A stretch of DNA of 64,000 nt from Bradyrhizobium sp. Ce-3 (GTDB lineage Bacteria; Pseudomonadota; Alphaproteobacteria; Rhizobiales; Xanthobacteraceae), in the NCBI RefSeq assembly GCF_022835695.1, contig NZ_BQUV01000001.1:966163-1030162 (forward strand). The letters run 5' to 3'. The notes below the pieces were generated by a model that saw nothing but the letters and a program-made list of their open reading frames with translations, searched no databases and had not been told where the DNA came from. Shown here piece after piece: positions 30,289 through 38,673 of the stretch (positions are counted from its first letter, which is position 1; every line of letters starts with the position of its first letter). The position numbers and the translations under genes are program-made.

Positions 30289-31662
30289 ATGGACGTCAAC
30301 CGCCGCCATCTGATCGGAGCCTCGGTCGCCGGCGCGGCCGGCACGCTTGCGATGTCGCCGGACGCTGCGCGCGCTGCCGCGCAATCGGCCGGCTCGCTCG
30401 GCCGCGACGTCACGCAATATGGCGTCCGCCCCGGAAGCCCCGACGATCAAACCCGCAATCTGCAGCGCGCGATCGATGACGCCGCGCGCGCGCAGGTGCC
30501 GCTGGCATTCCCGCCCGGCGTCTATCGCACCGGCCTGTTGCGGCTCGCCCCCGGCAGCCAGCTGATCGGCGTGCGCGGCGCGAGCCGGCTCTCGTTCAAC
30601 GGCGGCGCATCGCTGCTCGAGAGCGAAGGCGCCGGCGGTGTCGTCCTGATGGGCCTGTCCTTCGATGGCGGCAACGTCCCGCTGCCGGCGCGGCGCGGCC
30701 TCGTGCATTGCCTGTCCGGCCGCGACATCCGCATCACCGACTGCCAGTTCATCGGCAGCGGCGGCGCCGGCATCTGGTTCGAGCAGATGTCGGGCGACGT
30801 CAGCAACAACATCTTCACCGATATCGCGAGCACCGCGCTAGTGTCGTTCGACGCGCTCGGCCTGATGGTCGCGCGCAACACCATCAAGGGCACCAACGAC
30901 AACGGCATCGAGATCCTGCGCACTGCGATCGGCGACGACGGCTCGATCGTCGCCGACAACCGCATCGAGGACATCAAGGCCGGCCCCGGCGGCTCCGGAC
31001 AGTACGGCAACGCGATCAACGCGTTCCGCGCCGGCAACGTAATCGTGCGCGGCAACCGCATCAGGAATTGCGACTTCTCGGCGGTGCGCGGCAATTCGGC
31101 TTCCAACATCCACATATCAGACAACAGCGTCAGCAATGTCCGCGAGGTCGCGCTGTACTCGGAGTTCTCGTTCGAGGCCGCGGTGATCGCCAACAACACC
31201 GTCGACGGCGCCGCGATCGGCGTCTCCGTGTGCAATTTCAACGAGGGCGGCCGCATCGCGGCGGTCCAAGGCAACATCATCCGCAATTTGCTGCCGAAGC
31301 GCCCCGCAGGCACCGACCCGAACGACGGCGCCGGGATCGGCATCTATGTCGAGGCCGACAGCGCTGTGACCGGCAACGTGATCGAGAACGCGCCGACCTT
31401 CGGCATCGTCGCCGGCTGGGGCAAATATCTGCGCGATGTCGCGATCACGGGCAATGTGGTCCGCCGGGCGTCCGTCGGCATCGGCGTCTCGGTGGTGCCG
31501 GGCGCGGGCTCCGCGCTTATCAACAACAACATGATCTCGGAAACCCCGGGCGGCGCGGTGGTCGGGCTCGACCACGCCCGCGCTGTTACGTCAGATCTGT
31601 CGGTGGGTGGCACCCAGCAATATGCCCAGCTGATGGTCGGCGCGAACGCGGTGCGGCGCTAG
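30289..31662 (+). CDS. TIGR03808-family Tat-exported parallel-beta-helix protein
   Basis: 457 residues. A twin-arginine signal (NRRHLIGASVAGAAG) precedes a right-handed parallel beta-helix made of repeated NNIF, NTIK, NRIE, NTVD and NVIE-type turns, as in pectate-lyase-like carbohydrate-active or phage-tail folds. I place it in TIGR03808, an uncharacterised Tat-secreted family of Bradyrhizobiaceae and relatives. The ATG at 30289 was chosen over the one at 30283 because the GAGGG ribosome site then lies 8 bp upstream. The convergent gene at 31,735 belongs to the companion family TIGR03809. Confidence 0.85.
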   Translation: MDVNRRHLIGASVAGAAGTLAMSPDAARAAAQSAGSLGRDVTQYGVRPGSPDDQTRNLQRAIDDAARAQVPLAFPPGVYRTGLLRLAPGSQLIGVRGASRLSFNGGASLLESEGAGGVVLMGLSFDGGNVPLPARRGLVHCLSGRDIRITDCQFIGSGGAGIWFEQMSGDVSNNIFTDIASTALVSFDALGLMVARNTIKGTNDNGIEILRTAIGDDGSIVADNRIEDIKAGPGGSGQYGNAINAFRAGNVIVRGNRIRNCDFSAVRGNSASNIHISDNSVSNVREVALYSEFSFEAAVIANNTVDGAAIGVSVCNFNEGGRIAAVQGNIIRNLLPKRPAGTDPNDGAGIGIYVEADSAVTGNVIENAPTFGIVAGWGKYLRDVAITGNVVRRASVGIGVSVVPGAGSALINNNMISETPGGAVVGLDHARAVTSDLSVGGTQQYAQLMVGANAVRR

Positions 31663-31734
31663 CAAACTGCTGCTCTGACGTTTTCTTTTTCGCGCGAGCC
31701 GAGGGCCGCTTCGCGCGAAAGCGCCCTCGTCCGC

Positions 31735-32229
31735 CTAGAGCGCGTTGCGCAGCAGCGGGTAGCGCCGCTGGATGGTGTCGAGATCGAGCACTGGCGGCCG
31801 CACGGCCGGAGGGGGCATCTCCAGCGGCGGCGCGTCGGCCACGGTGAGCGGCTGCTCCAGAACTTCCGTCGCCGTCTCCAGCGCGGCCGCGACCGCGCTC
31901 ATCGCGGCCTCAGCCAGCGTCGCGGCCTCCGACCGCCGCTCCGGCAACGGCGAGATCTCGCGCGGGGGCAATTTCGAGGTGCCGCGGCCGAGCCAGGACA
32001 GGTCGATCGGCGAATTGTCGAGCGCGGCCTCGCGCGTCAGCAATTCGCGCCAGATGTCGACCGCGGCCCGGGCTTCCCTGATGTTCTCGAGAAAGGCCTG
32101 CTCGCTGTGATAGCGGCGCCAGCGCCCGGTTTCGAACAGCTCGTTGAGGTGTTCCAGCCTTTGCTCGGCGAGGTTGCACCAGCGCGCAACAATCTCCTGG
32201 CCTCTGGCCACGTCGGTCCGATGTGTCAT
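31735..32229 (-). CDS. TIGR03809-family protein
   Basis: 164 residues, mostly helical, with an N-terminal region (MTHRTDVARGQEIVARWCNL) and a proline-rich C-terminal half ending in LDTIQRRYPLLRNAL. The family is restricted to Bradyrhizobiaceae-type genomes and is numbered beside TIGR03808, which is encoded here tail-to-tail 73 bp away. The constant pairing suggests linked function, but none is known. There is no signal peptide, so it stays in the cytoplasm unlike its neighbour. Confidence 0.75.
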   Translation of the reverse strand: MTHRTDVARGQEIVARWCNLAEQRLEHLNELFETGRWRRYHSEQAFLENIREARAAVDIWRELLTREAALDNSPIDLSWLGRGTSKLPPREISPLPERRSEAATLAEAAMSAVAAALETATEVLEQPLTVADAPPLEMPPPAVRPPVLDLDTIQRRYPLLRNAL

Positions 32230-32574
32230 TCAACTTGCCCGCAGGGAAAGAAACGGACGCAGACGCAACCGAACCGAATCAACTGGACGTGACATTGATA
32301 TTCTGTGGAAAAGGTAAATAAAGTCTAACTAAATTCTTAATCGCGAACGGGCGATGAAAGAAGTCCGCTCGACTACGGAGTTTCCTGCACGAACCATCGC
32401 CAAGTCATCGACTTGCATGCTGGCGATACGCTCGCTTCCGCGCAGCACACAGCCGAATGATCCACTGCAAACCGTCGCCGCCGCCCGCGTGCCGCCGTCG
32501 CGCGGCGGAGCGTCGGCGCGGTCGGCCCCGATCGATCAGCTGGACATGTGAGGTGATCTGCGAGGTGATCCCCA

Positions 32575-32690
32575 AAATGAAAGACCCGTCCGGGGGGACA
32601 ACCGGACGGGTCAAAGCCATATGGGCGCTTGGGGTGGATGGGCGCTCGCGCCTGATATAGCCGGGGAGGGATAAACCGCTCCCACACACA
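32575..32690 (-). ncRNA. Candidate small RNA with intrinsic terminator
   Basis: On the minus strand this interval reads: an unpaired stretch with a CCCTCCCC element (complement of 32,663-32,670, anti-ribosome-site-like), a small hairpin ggcgc/gcgcc (32,641-32,652), and a strong terminator hairpin followed by a T-rich tail (TTTCATTTT). A weak promoter candidate (TTGAAC at 32,719-32,714) lies just upstream. Anti-ribosome-site loops followed by an intrinsic terminator are typical of alphaproteobacterial regulatory RNAs. It could instead be the 3' end of the ECF/anti-sigma transcript. No protein frame explains it. Confidence 0.45.
32584..32613 (-). terminator. Intrinsic terminator, minus strand
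   Basis: A perfect 11-bp stem (gacccgtccgg / ccggacgggtc) with an 8-base loop. On the minus strand it is followed by TTTCATTTT; on the plus strand there is no T-tract, so it acts leftward. Confidence 0.7.
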
Positions 32691-32995
32691 TAAGTCGTGA
32701 CAGGAAGGCGGACGTTCAAATCCCCGGCGATTTTTTTAACCTTCGCGGCGCCCGGTTCCGTCGCATCATTGCAGGCGTTCGGCGCCGAAAATCACCGTGC
32801 AGCACGGGGATTTGTGGCGAAATCGTCCGATGCGATCGACGGCGCGGTATCATTCGCCGCGCGGCTCACGGAAGTGTTATTGCGGTCCAGCGGCTGCGAG
32901 GGGTGCGGCGGTTTGTCCGCGACCGCGGCGATGAGCACATGGCGCCTTTAGCGGTCATCGTGACCTCGACTCGGCGCAGAACCGTCGGCCGCCGT

Positions 32996-33745
32996 TTACG
33001 GCGTCTCGACCGCGAGGCTGACGATCTTTTCTTTCTGCAAACGGGCAATCAGCGCGGCGACGCCATCCTTGTCCATTGCGCGGAACTGCAGCCGGAACAT
33101 GCCGCCCTTCCCGTCGATGATCGCGCCCTGGTAATTGTCCAGCAGCGCGGTGATGTCGGATATCCTGGCATCCGGCGTGAAGCGCACCAAGAGCCGCGTC
33201 GGGGCGGCCGCCACGCTGGCACCGAGGTCGCGGGTAATCGGCGCGCTGGGCGCAACGGCCGCGCTCGGCGCCGCGGGCGCGCTGCGTTGTTCGGCGGCGT
33301 CAAGCGAGGCGGTCTGGAACGAAGCCGTCGGGCTGCGCATCAGCACCGCGCCGATCACGCCGGCCTGCAATAGCACCACGAGCGCACCGAGGCTCGACGA
33401 CCAGGCCAGCGTCCGCGGCGACAATTTCGAAAAGAACTCCGAGAAGCCGGCCGACATCCGCGCGGCCGCCGACGGCTTGCGCTCGGGCTCGGCATCGATC
33501 GCGGCAAACAGCTTCTGCATGGCGCGCGCCGAGGGCGCACCGAGGCTCTCATTGAGGCCGATGGTCTCGGCATATTCCTCGCGGATCACGGAATATTGCC
33601 GGGCCAGCTCCGGGTCGCTCGCCAGCGCGTCCTCGACGCGGCGCGCGTCACGCGCGTTCAGCGTGCCGGCCGCATGCCAGGGCAGCAGCATCTCGATATC
33701 GTCTGGCTCTTGACCCAGCACTTTCTTGTTGCTCGCAGCCATCAT
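32996..33745 (-). CDS. Anti-sigma factor of the adjacent ECF sigma factor
   Basis: 249 residues from the ATG at 33745, which overlaps the sigma factor stop (ATGA). The N-terminal cytoplasmic domain (LLPWHAAGTLNARDARRVEDAL) looks like an anti-sigma domain without the zinc-binding cysteines of the ZAS type. One membrane segment follows (about residues 120-140, LAWSSSLGALVVLLQAGVIGAVL), then a periplasmic region with a C-terminal beta-rich module (LLVRFTPDARISDITALLD). Such proteins hold the ECF factor inactive until an envelope signal arrives. The assignment rests mainly on gene order. Confidence 0.75.
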   Translation of the reverse strand: MMAASNKKVLGQEPDDIEMLLPWHAAGTLNARDARRVEDALASDPELARQYSVIREEYAETIGLNESLGAPSARAMQKLFAAIDAEPERKPSAAARMSAGFSEFFSKLSPRTLAWSSSLGALVVLLQAGVIGAVLMRSPTASFQTASLDAAEQRSAPAAPSAAVAPSAPITRDLGASVAAAPTRLLVRFTPDARISDITALLDNYQGAIIDGKGGMFRLQFRAMDKDGVAALIARLQKEKIVSLAVETP

Positions 33746-34311
33746 GGCCAACCTCGCTCGACACCGGCTGCCTTCAGCAACTCGGCAAGTTTCTTGCGCG
33801 CGTAAAAAAGGCGCGTCTTCACGGTATTCTCCGGAATCCCGACAATCTCTGCGACGTCTTCCACGGATTTCTCGTGATAGTAGACAAGATCGACAATTTC
33901 CCGGTGTTCCGCCGATAGTCCCGTCAGGCACCTTCGCAGCGTGTCACCGGTGTCCTTCTTCTGCACCACCGTTTCCGGATCGTCGGACGTGTCCTCGATC
34001 GCGTTCGCGGCCTCATCGTCCAGTTCGGCGTCCTTCCTTCGCCGCAGCGAAGACAACGCCTTGAACCGGGTAATCGCCAGAAGCCAGGTTGAAACGGCGG
34101 ATCGTCCCTCGAATTTGCCCGCCTGACGCCACACGTCCAGGAAGACCTCGCTGATGAGATCCTCCGCCACCTGTTCGTCCCGCACGAGCCGAAGCCCGAA
34201 GCGGTACACCCTGACATGATGCCGTCCGTATAGCACCTGCATGGCGAGCCGGTCGCCTTGAGCGATCCGAGCGATCAGAACCTCGTCTGAAGCCGCCTGT
34301 GTCGCGCTCAA
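33742..34311 (-). CDS. ECF-type RNA polymerase sigma factor
   Basis: 189 residues. Sigma region 2 is seen at MQVLYGRHHVRVYRFGLRL ... AEDLISEVFLDVWRQA, with the -10 recognition part next to STWLLAITRFKAL. Region 4 is at SAEHREIVDLVYYHEKSVEDVAEIVGIPENTVKTRLFYARKKL, a classical helix-turn-helix. The acidic linker (DDEAANAIEDTSDDPE) separates the two. It is translated together with the anti-sigma factor (4-bp overlap), the standard arrangement for an autoregulated stress sigma unit. The signal is unknown. Confidence 0.9.
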   Translation of the reverse strand: MSATQAASDEVLIARIAQGDRLAMQVLYGRHHVRVYRFGLRLVRDEQVAEDLISEVFLDVWRQAGKFEGRSAVSTWLLAITRFKALSSLRRRKDAELDDEAANAIEDTSDDPETVVQKKDTGDTLRRCLTGLSAEHREIVDLVYYHEKSVEDVAEIVGIPENTVKTRLFYARKKLAELLKAAGVERGWP

Positions 34312-34730
34312 TGGCCGTCTCGCAAGGTTGGTCTGAGGGGGGTGGTGCGTGGTTCGACGCGAGAGGCAAGATTCTTCACATTACGGCAATGTGCGGACCG
34401 CATGTGTGATCTATGACACAGTCGACGATCCCAATGAGGAAAAATCGTCGGCGACTCGGTAGACGGTATCATATTACTTCAACACTTTCACGGCCACGCA
34501 CTATCCGGCGTGACCATATCAAGGCTTCGCCAGCAAGCCAGCGCCGTCGCGAACCGAGCCCCGGCAGAGACCTGCGGCCGGATCGCTCCCGCCCCAGCCA
34601 GGCGAACGGATTCCCCTTACGAAACAAGGATGATGACCGGGTTTCACCGGATCAGATTCGGTTCCGAAAGATACCAAACCTAAAGGCTTTCCCACTTAGA
34701 TTTTCGCCGGATTTCAGCAATGGCGAGACC
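34312..34730. other. Divergent intergenic region, 419 bp
   Basis: It separates the ECF sigma gene (-) from the GGDEF gene (+). AT-richer DNA at 34,360-34,480 is probable promoter sequence for the sigma operon. An upstream extension of the GGDEF frame to 34,413 exists but is arginine-rich and unlikely to be translated. I see no further element. Confidence 0.45.
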
Positions 34731-35879
34731 ATGGGCAGCGCTGCGTCGTCACTTCCCAGCCCGATCGCGGGTGCATCGGAAAGCGGCCGTCCCAGGCTGA
34801 CGCTCGAGCGGCTGGCGCGCCGGGCCAAACAGCGCCGCCAGATTCAATCGATGATCGCCGCCTGCTTCGTGCTCGATGCCGTCGTGCTGCTGATCTACGC
34901 ACGTGCCGGCACCACGTCGGTTTCGGTGGCGGCGGGTTATGCGCTGACCGGCCTCTCGCTGGTCGCCGTCTATGTGCTGCTCTCGGAGCGCGGCTTTCAC
35001 GAGCGTTTCCGCGACCACTATCTGGTCGCGCCGCAGTCGGCCATCAACATGGTGAACCTCTTGGTGTTCACCTACATCGCGCCCGAAGTCGGCGTGCTGT
35101 TCCTGTGCAACCTGTTCGTGGTGTTCGGCTTCGGCGCGCTGCGTACCTCGGCGCGGCAGACCGCTGTTGTCTGGACCATCATGGTGCTGGGCCTGGCCGC
35201 CTTGTTCCTCGGCACCGACAAGGCGATCGGGATGCCGACCGCAACCAGGCTCGACCGGCTCGCCACCATGCTGGTGTTCGCGCTGACGATCGGGCGCTGC
35301 ATGTGCCTCGGCATCTTCTCGAGCTCGATGCAGCAATCGCTGTATCAGAGCGGACTGAAGCTGAAGGAGGCCTACCGGCGCATCGAGGAGCTCGCCGAGC
35401 TCGACGAACTGACCGGCGCCTCCAATCGCCGCAACATCATGCGCGTGCTCGAGGAGGAGATCGCGCGCTGCGCCCGCAACGGCAGCTCCTGCGCGGTCGC
35501 GCTGATCGACCTCGACCATTTCAAGCGCATCAACGACGTCTACGGCCATCCGATCGGCGACGAGGCGCTGCGCACCTTCGCGATCGGCATGTTCGCCAAT
35601 CTGCGCAGCATCGATCGCTTCGGCCGTTACGGCGGAGAGGAATTCCTGCTGGTGCTGCCCGACCTGTCGCAGGATCAGGCGATGCGTGCGCTCGAGCGGC
35701 TGCGCGCCATCATCGCCGACCTCGACTGGAGCGCGTTCTCGCCGGGCATGCGGGTGACGATCTCCGCGGGCGTCACGACGCTCAAGCCGCGCGAAAATTC
35801 CGACACATTGCTCGCCCGCGCCGATGGCGCGCTTTACGCAGCCAAGGCCAGGGGACGCAACCGCATCGCCAGCGCCTAG
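34731..35879 (+). CDS. Membrane GGDEF diguanylate cyclase
   Basis: 382 residues from the ATG at 34731. The N-terminal part has about six membrane segments (residues ~40-205) and a short coiled linker (LKEAYRRIEELAELDELTGASNRR). The GGDEF domain has the active-site GGEEF at residues 301-305 and the inhibitory I-site RSID at 292-295, exactly five residues upstream. It should make cyclic di-GMP and be subject to product inhibition. The next gene, 61 bp on, encodes a DUF2336 protein. Confidence 0.9.
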   Translation: MGSAASSLPSPIAGASESGRPRLTLERLARRAKQRRQIQSMIAACFVLDAVVLLIYARAGTTSVSVAAGYALTGLSLVAVYVLLSERGFHERFRDHYLVAPQSAINMVNLLVFTYIAPEVGVLFLCNLFVVFGFGALRTSARQTAVVWTIMVLGLAALFLGTDKAIGMPTATRLDRLATMLVFALTIGRCMCLGIFSSSMQQSLYQSGLKLKEAYRRIEELAELDELTGASNRRNIMRVLEEEIARCARNGSSCAVALIDLDHFKRINDVYGHPIGDEALRTFAIGMFANLRSIDRFGRYGGEEFLLVLPDLSQDQAMRALERLRAIIADLDWSAFSPGMRVTISAGVTTLKPRENSDTLLARADGALYAAKARGRNRIASA

Positions 35880-35940
35880 CATCATTTCATTTCCCGATTC
35901 GGCGCCGGAGAATCCGTCGCCACCGCTCCAGGATAGAGTC

Positions 35941-37047
35941 ATGAGTTCGAAGCCCGCGACCGCCCCCGAAAGTCTGCTCGACGAATTGCAGACAACCCTC
36001 GCCCACGGCACCGTCGCACGCCGTGTCGAGACGCTGCGCCGCGTCACCGACCTTTTCATCAATGGTTCGGTGAATTATTCGGACCAGCAGATCGTGCTGT
36101 TCGACGACGTATTCCAATGCCTGCTCGAGCACATCGAGACCTCGGCCAAGGCGCTGCTCGCCAACCGCCTCGCCCCGATCGAGACCGCGCCGCCGCAGAC
36201 CATCCGCACGCTGGCATTCGACGACCTGATCGAGGTCGCAGGCCCCGTGCTGACGCTGTCGCCGCGGCTCGACGACGACACCCTGATCGAGACGGCCCGC
36301 AGCAAGAGCCAGGCGCATCTGCTCGCGATCTCCAACCGCAAGACGCTGAGCGGCGCCGTCACCGACGTGCTGGTGCTGCGCGGCAATGACGAGGTGATCC
36401 AGAGCGCGGTCAACAATCCCGGCGCGGAATTCACCGAGCGCGGCTTCACCCGCCTGGTCAGCCGCGCCGAAGGCGACGAGAACCTGTCGACCTGCGTCGG
36501 CCTGCGCCCGAACATTCCGCGGCATCTCTATCTCAAGCTGGTGGCGAAAGCCTCCGACACCGTCAGGCAGCGGCTCGAGGCGGCCAATCCGCAACAGGCC
36601 AAGGAGATTCCGATCGCGGTGAAGGAAGCGACCCGGCGCGCGCGCTCGGCGCCTGCGGCCGTGACGCCGGACACCGCGATTGCGCATGCGCTGGTCAAAT
36701 CGCTCTACCAGGACGGCCGGCTCGACGAATTCCAGCTCGCGGCCTTCGCCGAGGCCGGCAAGTTCGACGAGACCAACGCCTCGCTTGCGGCGCTCGCCAA
36801 CGTCTCGGTCAGCGTCGCCGAGAACATGATGATCGAAACCCGCGCCGAGGGCGTGATGATCCTGGCCAAGGTCTCGGGCCTGTCATGGTCGACGGTGCGA
36901 GCCATCATCAATCTGCGCGACGACATTTCGGGCGGCGAGCCGACCGATCTGCAGGCCTGCAAGGACACCTATGAGCGGCTGCGGCCCTCGACCGCGCAGC
37001 AGGTGCTGCGCTTCCATCGCATGCAGCAGTCCGCGCCCGCGGCTTGA
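35941..37047 (+). CDS. DUF2336 domain protein (second copy)
   Basis: 368 residues starting MSSKPATAPESLLDELQTTLAHG. It has the DUF2336 pattern: LLDELQTTLAHGTVARRVETLRRVTDLF, then FDDLIEVAGPVLTLSPRLDDDTLIETARSKSQ and ISNRKTLSGAVTDVLVLRG, ending in a helical C-terminal half. It is longer and quite different from the protein at 3,227-4,198. The position 61 bp behind a diguanylate cyclase hints at a c-di-GMP-related role, which is inference. It ends just before a palindromic repeat. Confidence 0.75.
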   Translation: MSSKPATAPESLLDELQTTLAHGTVARRVETLRRVTDLFINGSVNYSDQQIVLFDDVFQCLLEHIETSAKALLANRLAPIETAPPQTIRTLAFDDLIEVAGPVLTLSPRLDDDTLIETARSKSQAHLLAISNRKTLSGAVTDVLVLRGNDEVIQSAVNNPGAEFTERGFTRLVSRAEGDENLSTCVGLRPNIPRHLYLKLVAKASDTVRQRLEAANPQQAKEIPIAVKEATRRARSAPAAVTPDTAIAHALVKSLYQDGRLDEFQLAAFAEAGKFDETNASLAALANVSVSVAENMMIETRAEGVMILAKVSGLSWSTVRAIINLRDDISGGEPTDLQACKDTYERLRPSTAQQVLRFHRMQQSAPAA

Positions 37048-37052
37048 TCTGC

Positions 37053-37139
37053 GTAGCCCGGATGAAGCGCAGCGTAATCCGGGGACCTGTATCCGCGGTT
37101 GGAACTGCCCCGGATTTCGCTTCGCTGCATCCGGGCTAC
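37053..37139. repeat. Palindromic intergenic repeat, family 1 (copy 2)
   Basis: An 87-bp element bounded by gtagcccggatg and catccgggctac, the same perfect outer inverted repeats as the copy at 16,525-16,610. It lies between the DUF2336 gene and the convergent anti-sigma gene and probably also acts as a transcript end. Confidence 0.75.
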
Positions 37140-37149
37140 AAGCAAGCAG

Positions 37150-37794
37150 TCAGTACCGTAGCGCGCGCGCTCCCATCATGGCGCCGACGCTCGCGACGAT
37201 CGCGGTCGCCAGCGTGTACCAGGTGGCGACGAACAGCGGCGAGTCATCGGTGCAGTGCGACGCATAGACGGTCGCCGCCAACCCCGCCGAGAGCAGGCCT
37301 GCAATCGCGCCGGCAACCGCCGGCCGCGCCGGGGCGCCCTGCCGCAGGCCGTACAGCGCGCCGACCAAGAGCGGCAGCGACATCGCGGGGATCGCGGTCA
37401 TGCACGCCATCGAATTCTTGCCGATCAGGCGCGTCATCATCGGCGTCCGCTGCGGCATCATCATCTCGCCGCTGATGGCGGCGACCAGGATGCCGGCGGG
37501 AATCAGCAGCCACCAGCCGAAGCCGCGCAGCGAGGCCTCCGGCCGCGACAGATGCAGGCTGACCGCGATCGCCGAGGCGGCGAGCGCCAGCGTCACCGCG
37601 AACTTCAGGTCGAAGAACGGATTATGCATCGCCGTCATCACGTCGGGCCGCACGCCGAGCTCGGCGAAGAAGATCAAGAGCGAGATCGGTGCCGCGGCCA
37701 GCAGTGCCAGCATCAGCGCGAGTCCGATCGGACGCGCACGATAGGCATTGTCGGCGGCCAGGGTTCGAATGAGTTGATCGGTGTCCATGCTCAT
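37150..37794 (-). CDS. NrsF-family (DUF1109) membrane anti-sigma factor
   Basis: 214 residues from the ATG at 37794, which overlaps the sigma factor stop (ATGA). About six membrane segments are visible, with the N-terminal MDTDQLIRTLAADNAYRA typical of DUF1109/NrsF. NrsF of Caulobacter is the anti-sigma partner of the ECF factor SigF, which answers heavy-metal stress and uses conserved cysteines. In this protein Cys residues are present at about 131 and 183 (SMACMTAIP and SHCTDDSP). The immediate partner is the sigma factor gene upstream. Confidence 0.85.
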   Translation of the reverse strand: MSMDTDQLIRTLAADNAYRARPIGLALMLALLAAAPISLLIFFAELGVRPDVMTAMHNPFFDLKFAVTLALAASAIAVSLHLSRPEASLRGFGWWLLIPAGILVAAISGEMMMPQRTPMMTRLIGKNSMACMTAIPAMSLPLLVGALYGLRQGAPARPAVAGAIAGLLSAGLAATVYASHCTDDSPLFVATWYTLATAIVASVGAMMGARALRY

Positions 37795-38387
37795 CGGTCC
37801 CGTAATTTCGCGGTGAGACTCGCAAGCCCGCGATGCAGCGCGACCCGCACCGCACCCTCGGTCATCGAGAATTTCGCCGCGGTATCCTTGATCGAGGCGC
37901 TGTCGACCGCGATCGACTGCAGCACGTCGCGCTGCCGCGCCGGCAACGTCTGCAACTGAGCGGTCACCTCGCCGGGCGATGCCGTCTGCTCCGGTGTTTC
38001 GCCCGGCAGCGTCTCGGCGAAATCGTCGATGTTGACGAAGATGCGCCGGCCGCGACGGCGCAGCGCGTCGATCAGCTTGTTGCGCGCGATCGCAAACAGC
38101 CACGGCGCGAACGGCGCGTTCGCGTCCCAGGTCTGTCGCTTCAAATGCACCGCCAACAAGATGTCCTGCACGATGTCCTCGGACTGATCGACCGGTTGTC
38201 CCGCGCGCGCCAAGCCACGCCGCGCCGCGGCACGGAGTACCGGCGTGATGGCCCTGAGCAGGCGATGATATGCCGCGTCATCGCCTGAAATGGCCGACCG
38301 CATCAGGTCGGTCCATTCATCCTCACGTTCGCGCACGCAGGCTCCTGAATTGCAATTCGGCCGATCTTTCAGTTCGTTACGCGGCAA
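37791..38387 (-). CDS. ECF sigma factor paired with NrsF-type anti-sigma
   Basis: 198 residues by the longest frame; the domain itself begins near residue 20 (REREDEWTDLMRSAISGDDAAYHRLL), so a later start such as Met29 is possible. Region 2 is at AYHRLLRAITPVLRAAARRGL ... SEDIVQDILLAVHLKR, and region 4 at LPARQRDVLQSIAVDSASIKDTAAKFSMTEGAVRVALHRGL. It belongs to the SigF-type ECF group that is fused by gene order to DUF1109 anti-sigma factors. A perfect 18-bp palindrome lies a few bases upstream of the frame. Confidence 0.88.
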   Translation of the reverse strand: MPRNELKDRPNCNSGACVREREDEWTDLMRSAISGDDAAYHRLLRAITPVLRAAARRGLARAGQPVDQSEDIVQDILLAVHLKRQTWDANAPFAPWLFAIARNKLIDALRRRGRRIFVNIDDFAETLPGETPEQTASPGEVTAQLQTLPARQRDVLQSIAVDSASIKDTAAKFSMTEGAVRVALHRGLASLTAKLRDR

Positions 38388-38394
38388 GCCAAGA

Positions 38395-38412
38395 GATCAC
38401 GAATTCGTGATC
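38395..38412. promoter_or_regulatory. Perfect 18-bp palindrome upstream of the second ECF gene
   Basis: gatcacgaattcgtgatc is its own exact reverse complement. It lies 7 bp upstream of the longest possible sigma-factor start, so it may be an operator or, if the start is later, part of a leader. Confidence 0.45.
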
Positions 38413-38673
38413 GGCCTCCTCCGGCAAGACCGCGCCCAAGGACGTCCAAGGATCAGGCTCAAAGAATCGCTCCGGCGGGTTTCCAGACGTCACGGCTCAT
38501 AACACCGATCGGTCCGACAAGCATCGGGGCTGCTGCCGCCGCTCGCCCACTCGGACGAAATTGCCCAGCTTTCGCCCCTTCAAGCCCGAAGATTCCCTTT
38601 TTTTGCCCCGTTGTGGACACGCAGCCGGGTCTCTTTTCGCGGTTGGGCGGGCAATAATGGGGAGATCATCAGA

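Larger units (their letters stand above)
32230..32995. other. Long intergenic region of 766 bp
   Basis: The left 100 bp is AT-rich promoter-like DNA for the leftward TIGR03809 gene (around 32,290-32,345). The middle holds the candidate small RNA and its terminator (32,575-32,690). The right 250 bp, downstream of the anti-sigma gene, shows no supported gene. Several frames of 60-100 codons cross the region, but their composition matches chance GC-rich frames. Confidence 0.5.

Noticed and set aside
32697-32951. An 84-codon plus-strand frame in the 766-bp gap
   Set aside because: No ribosome site, no similarity, and composition like random GC-rich frames.
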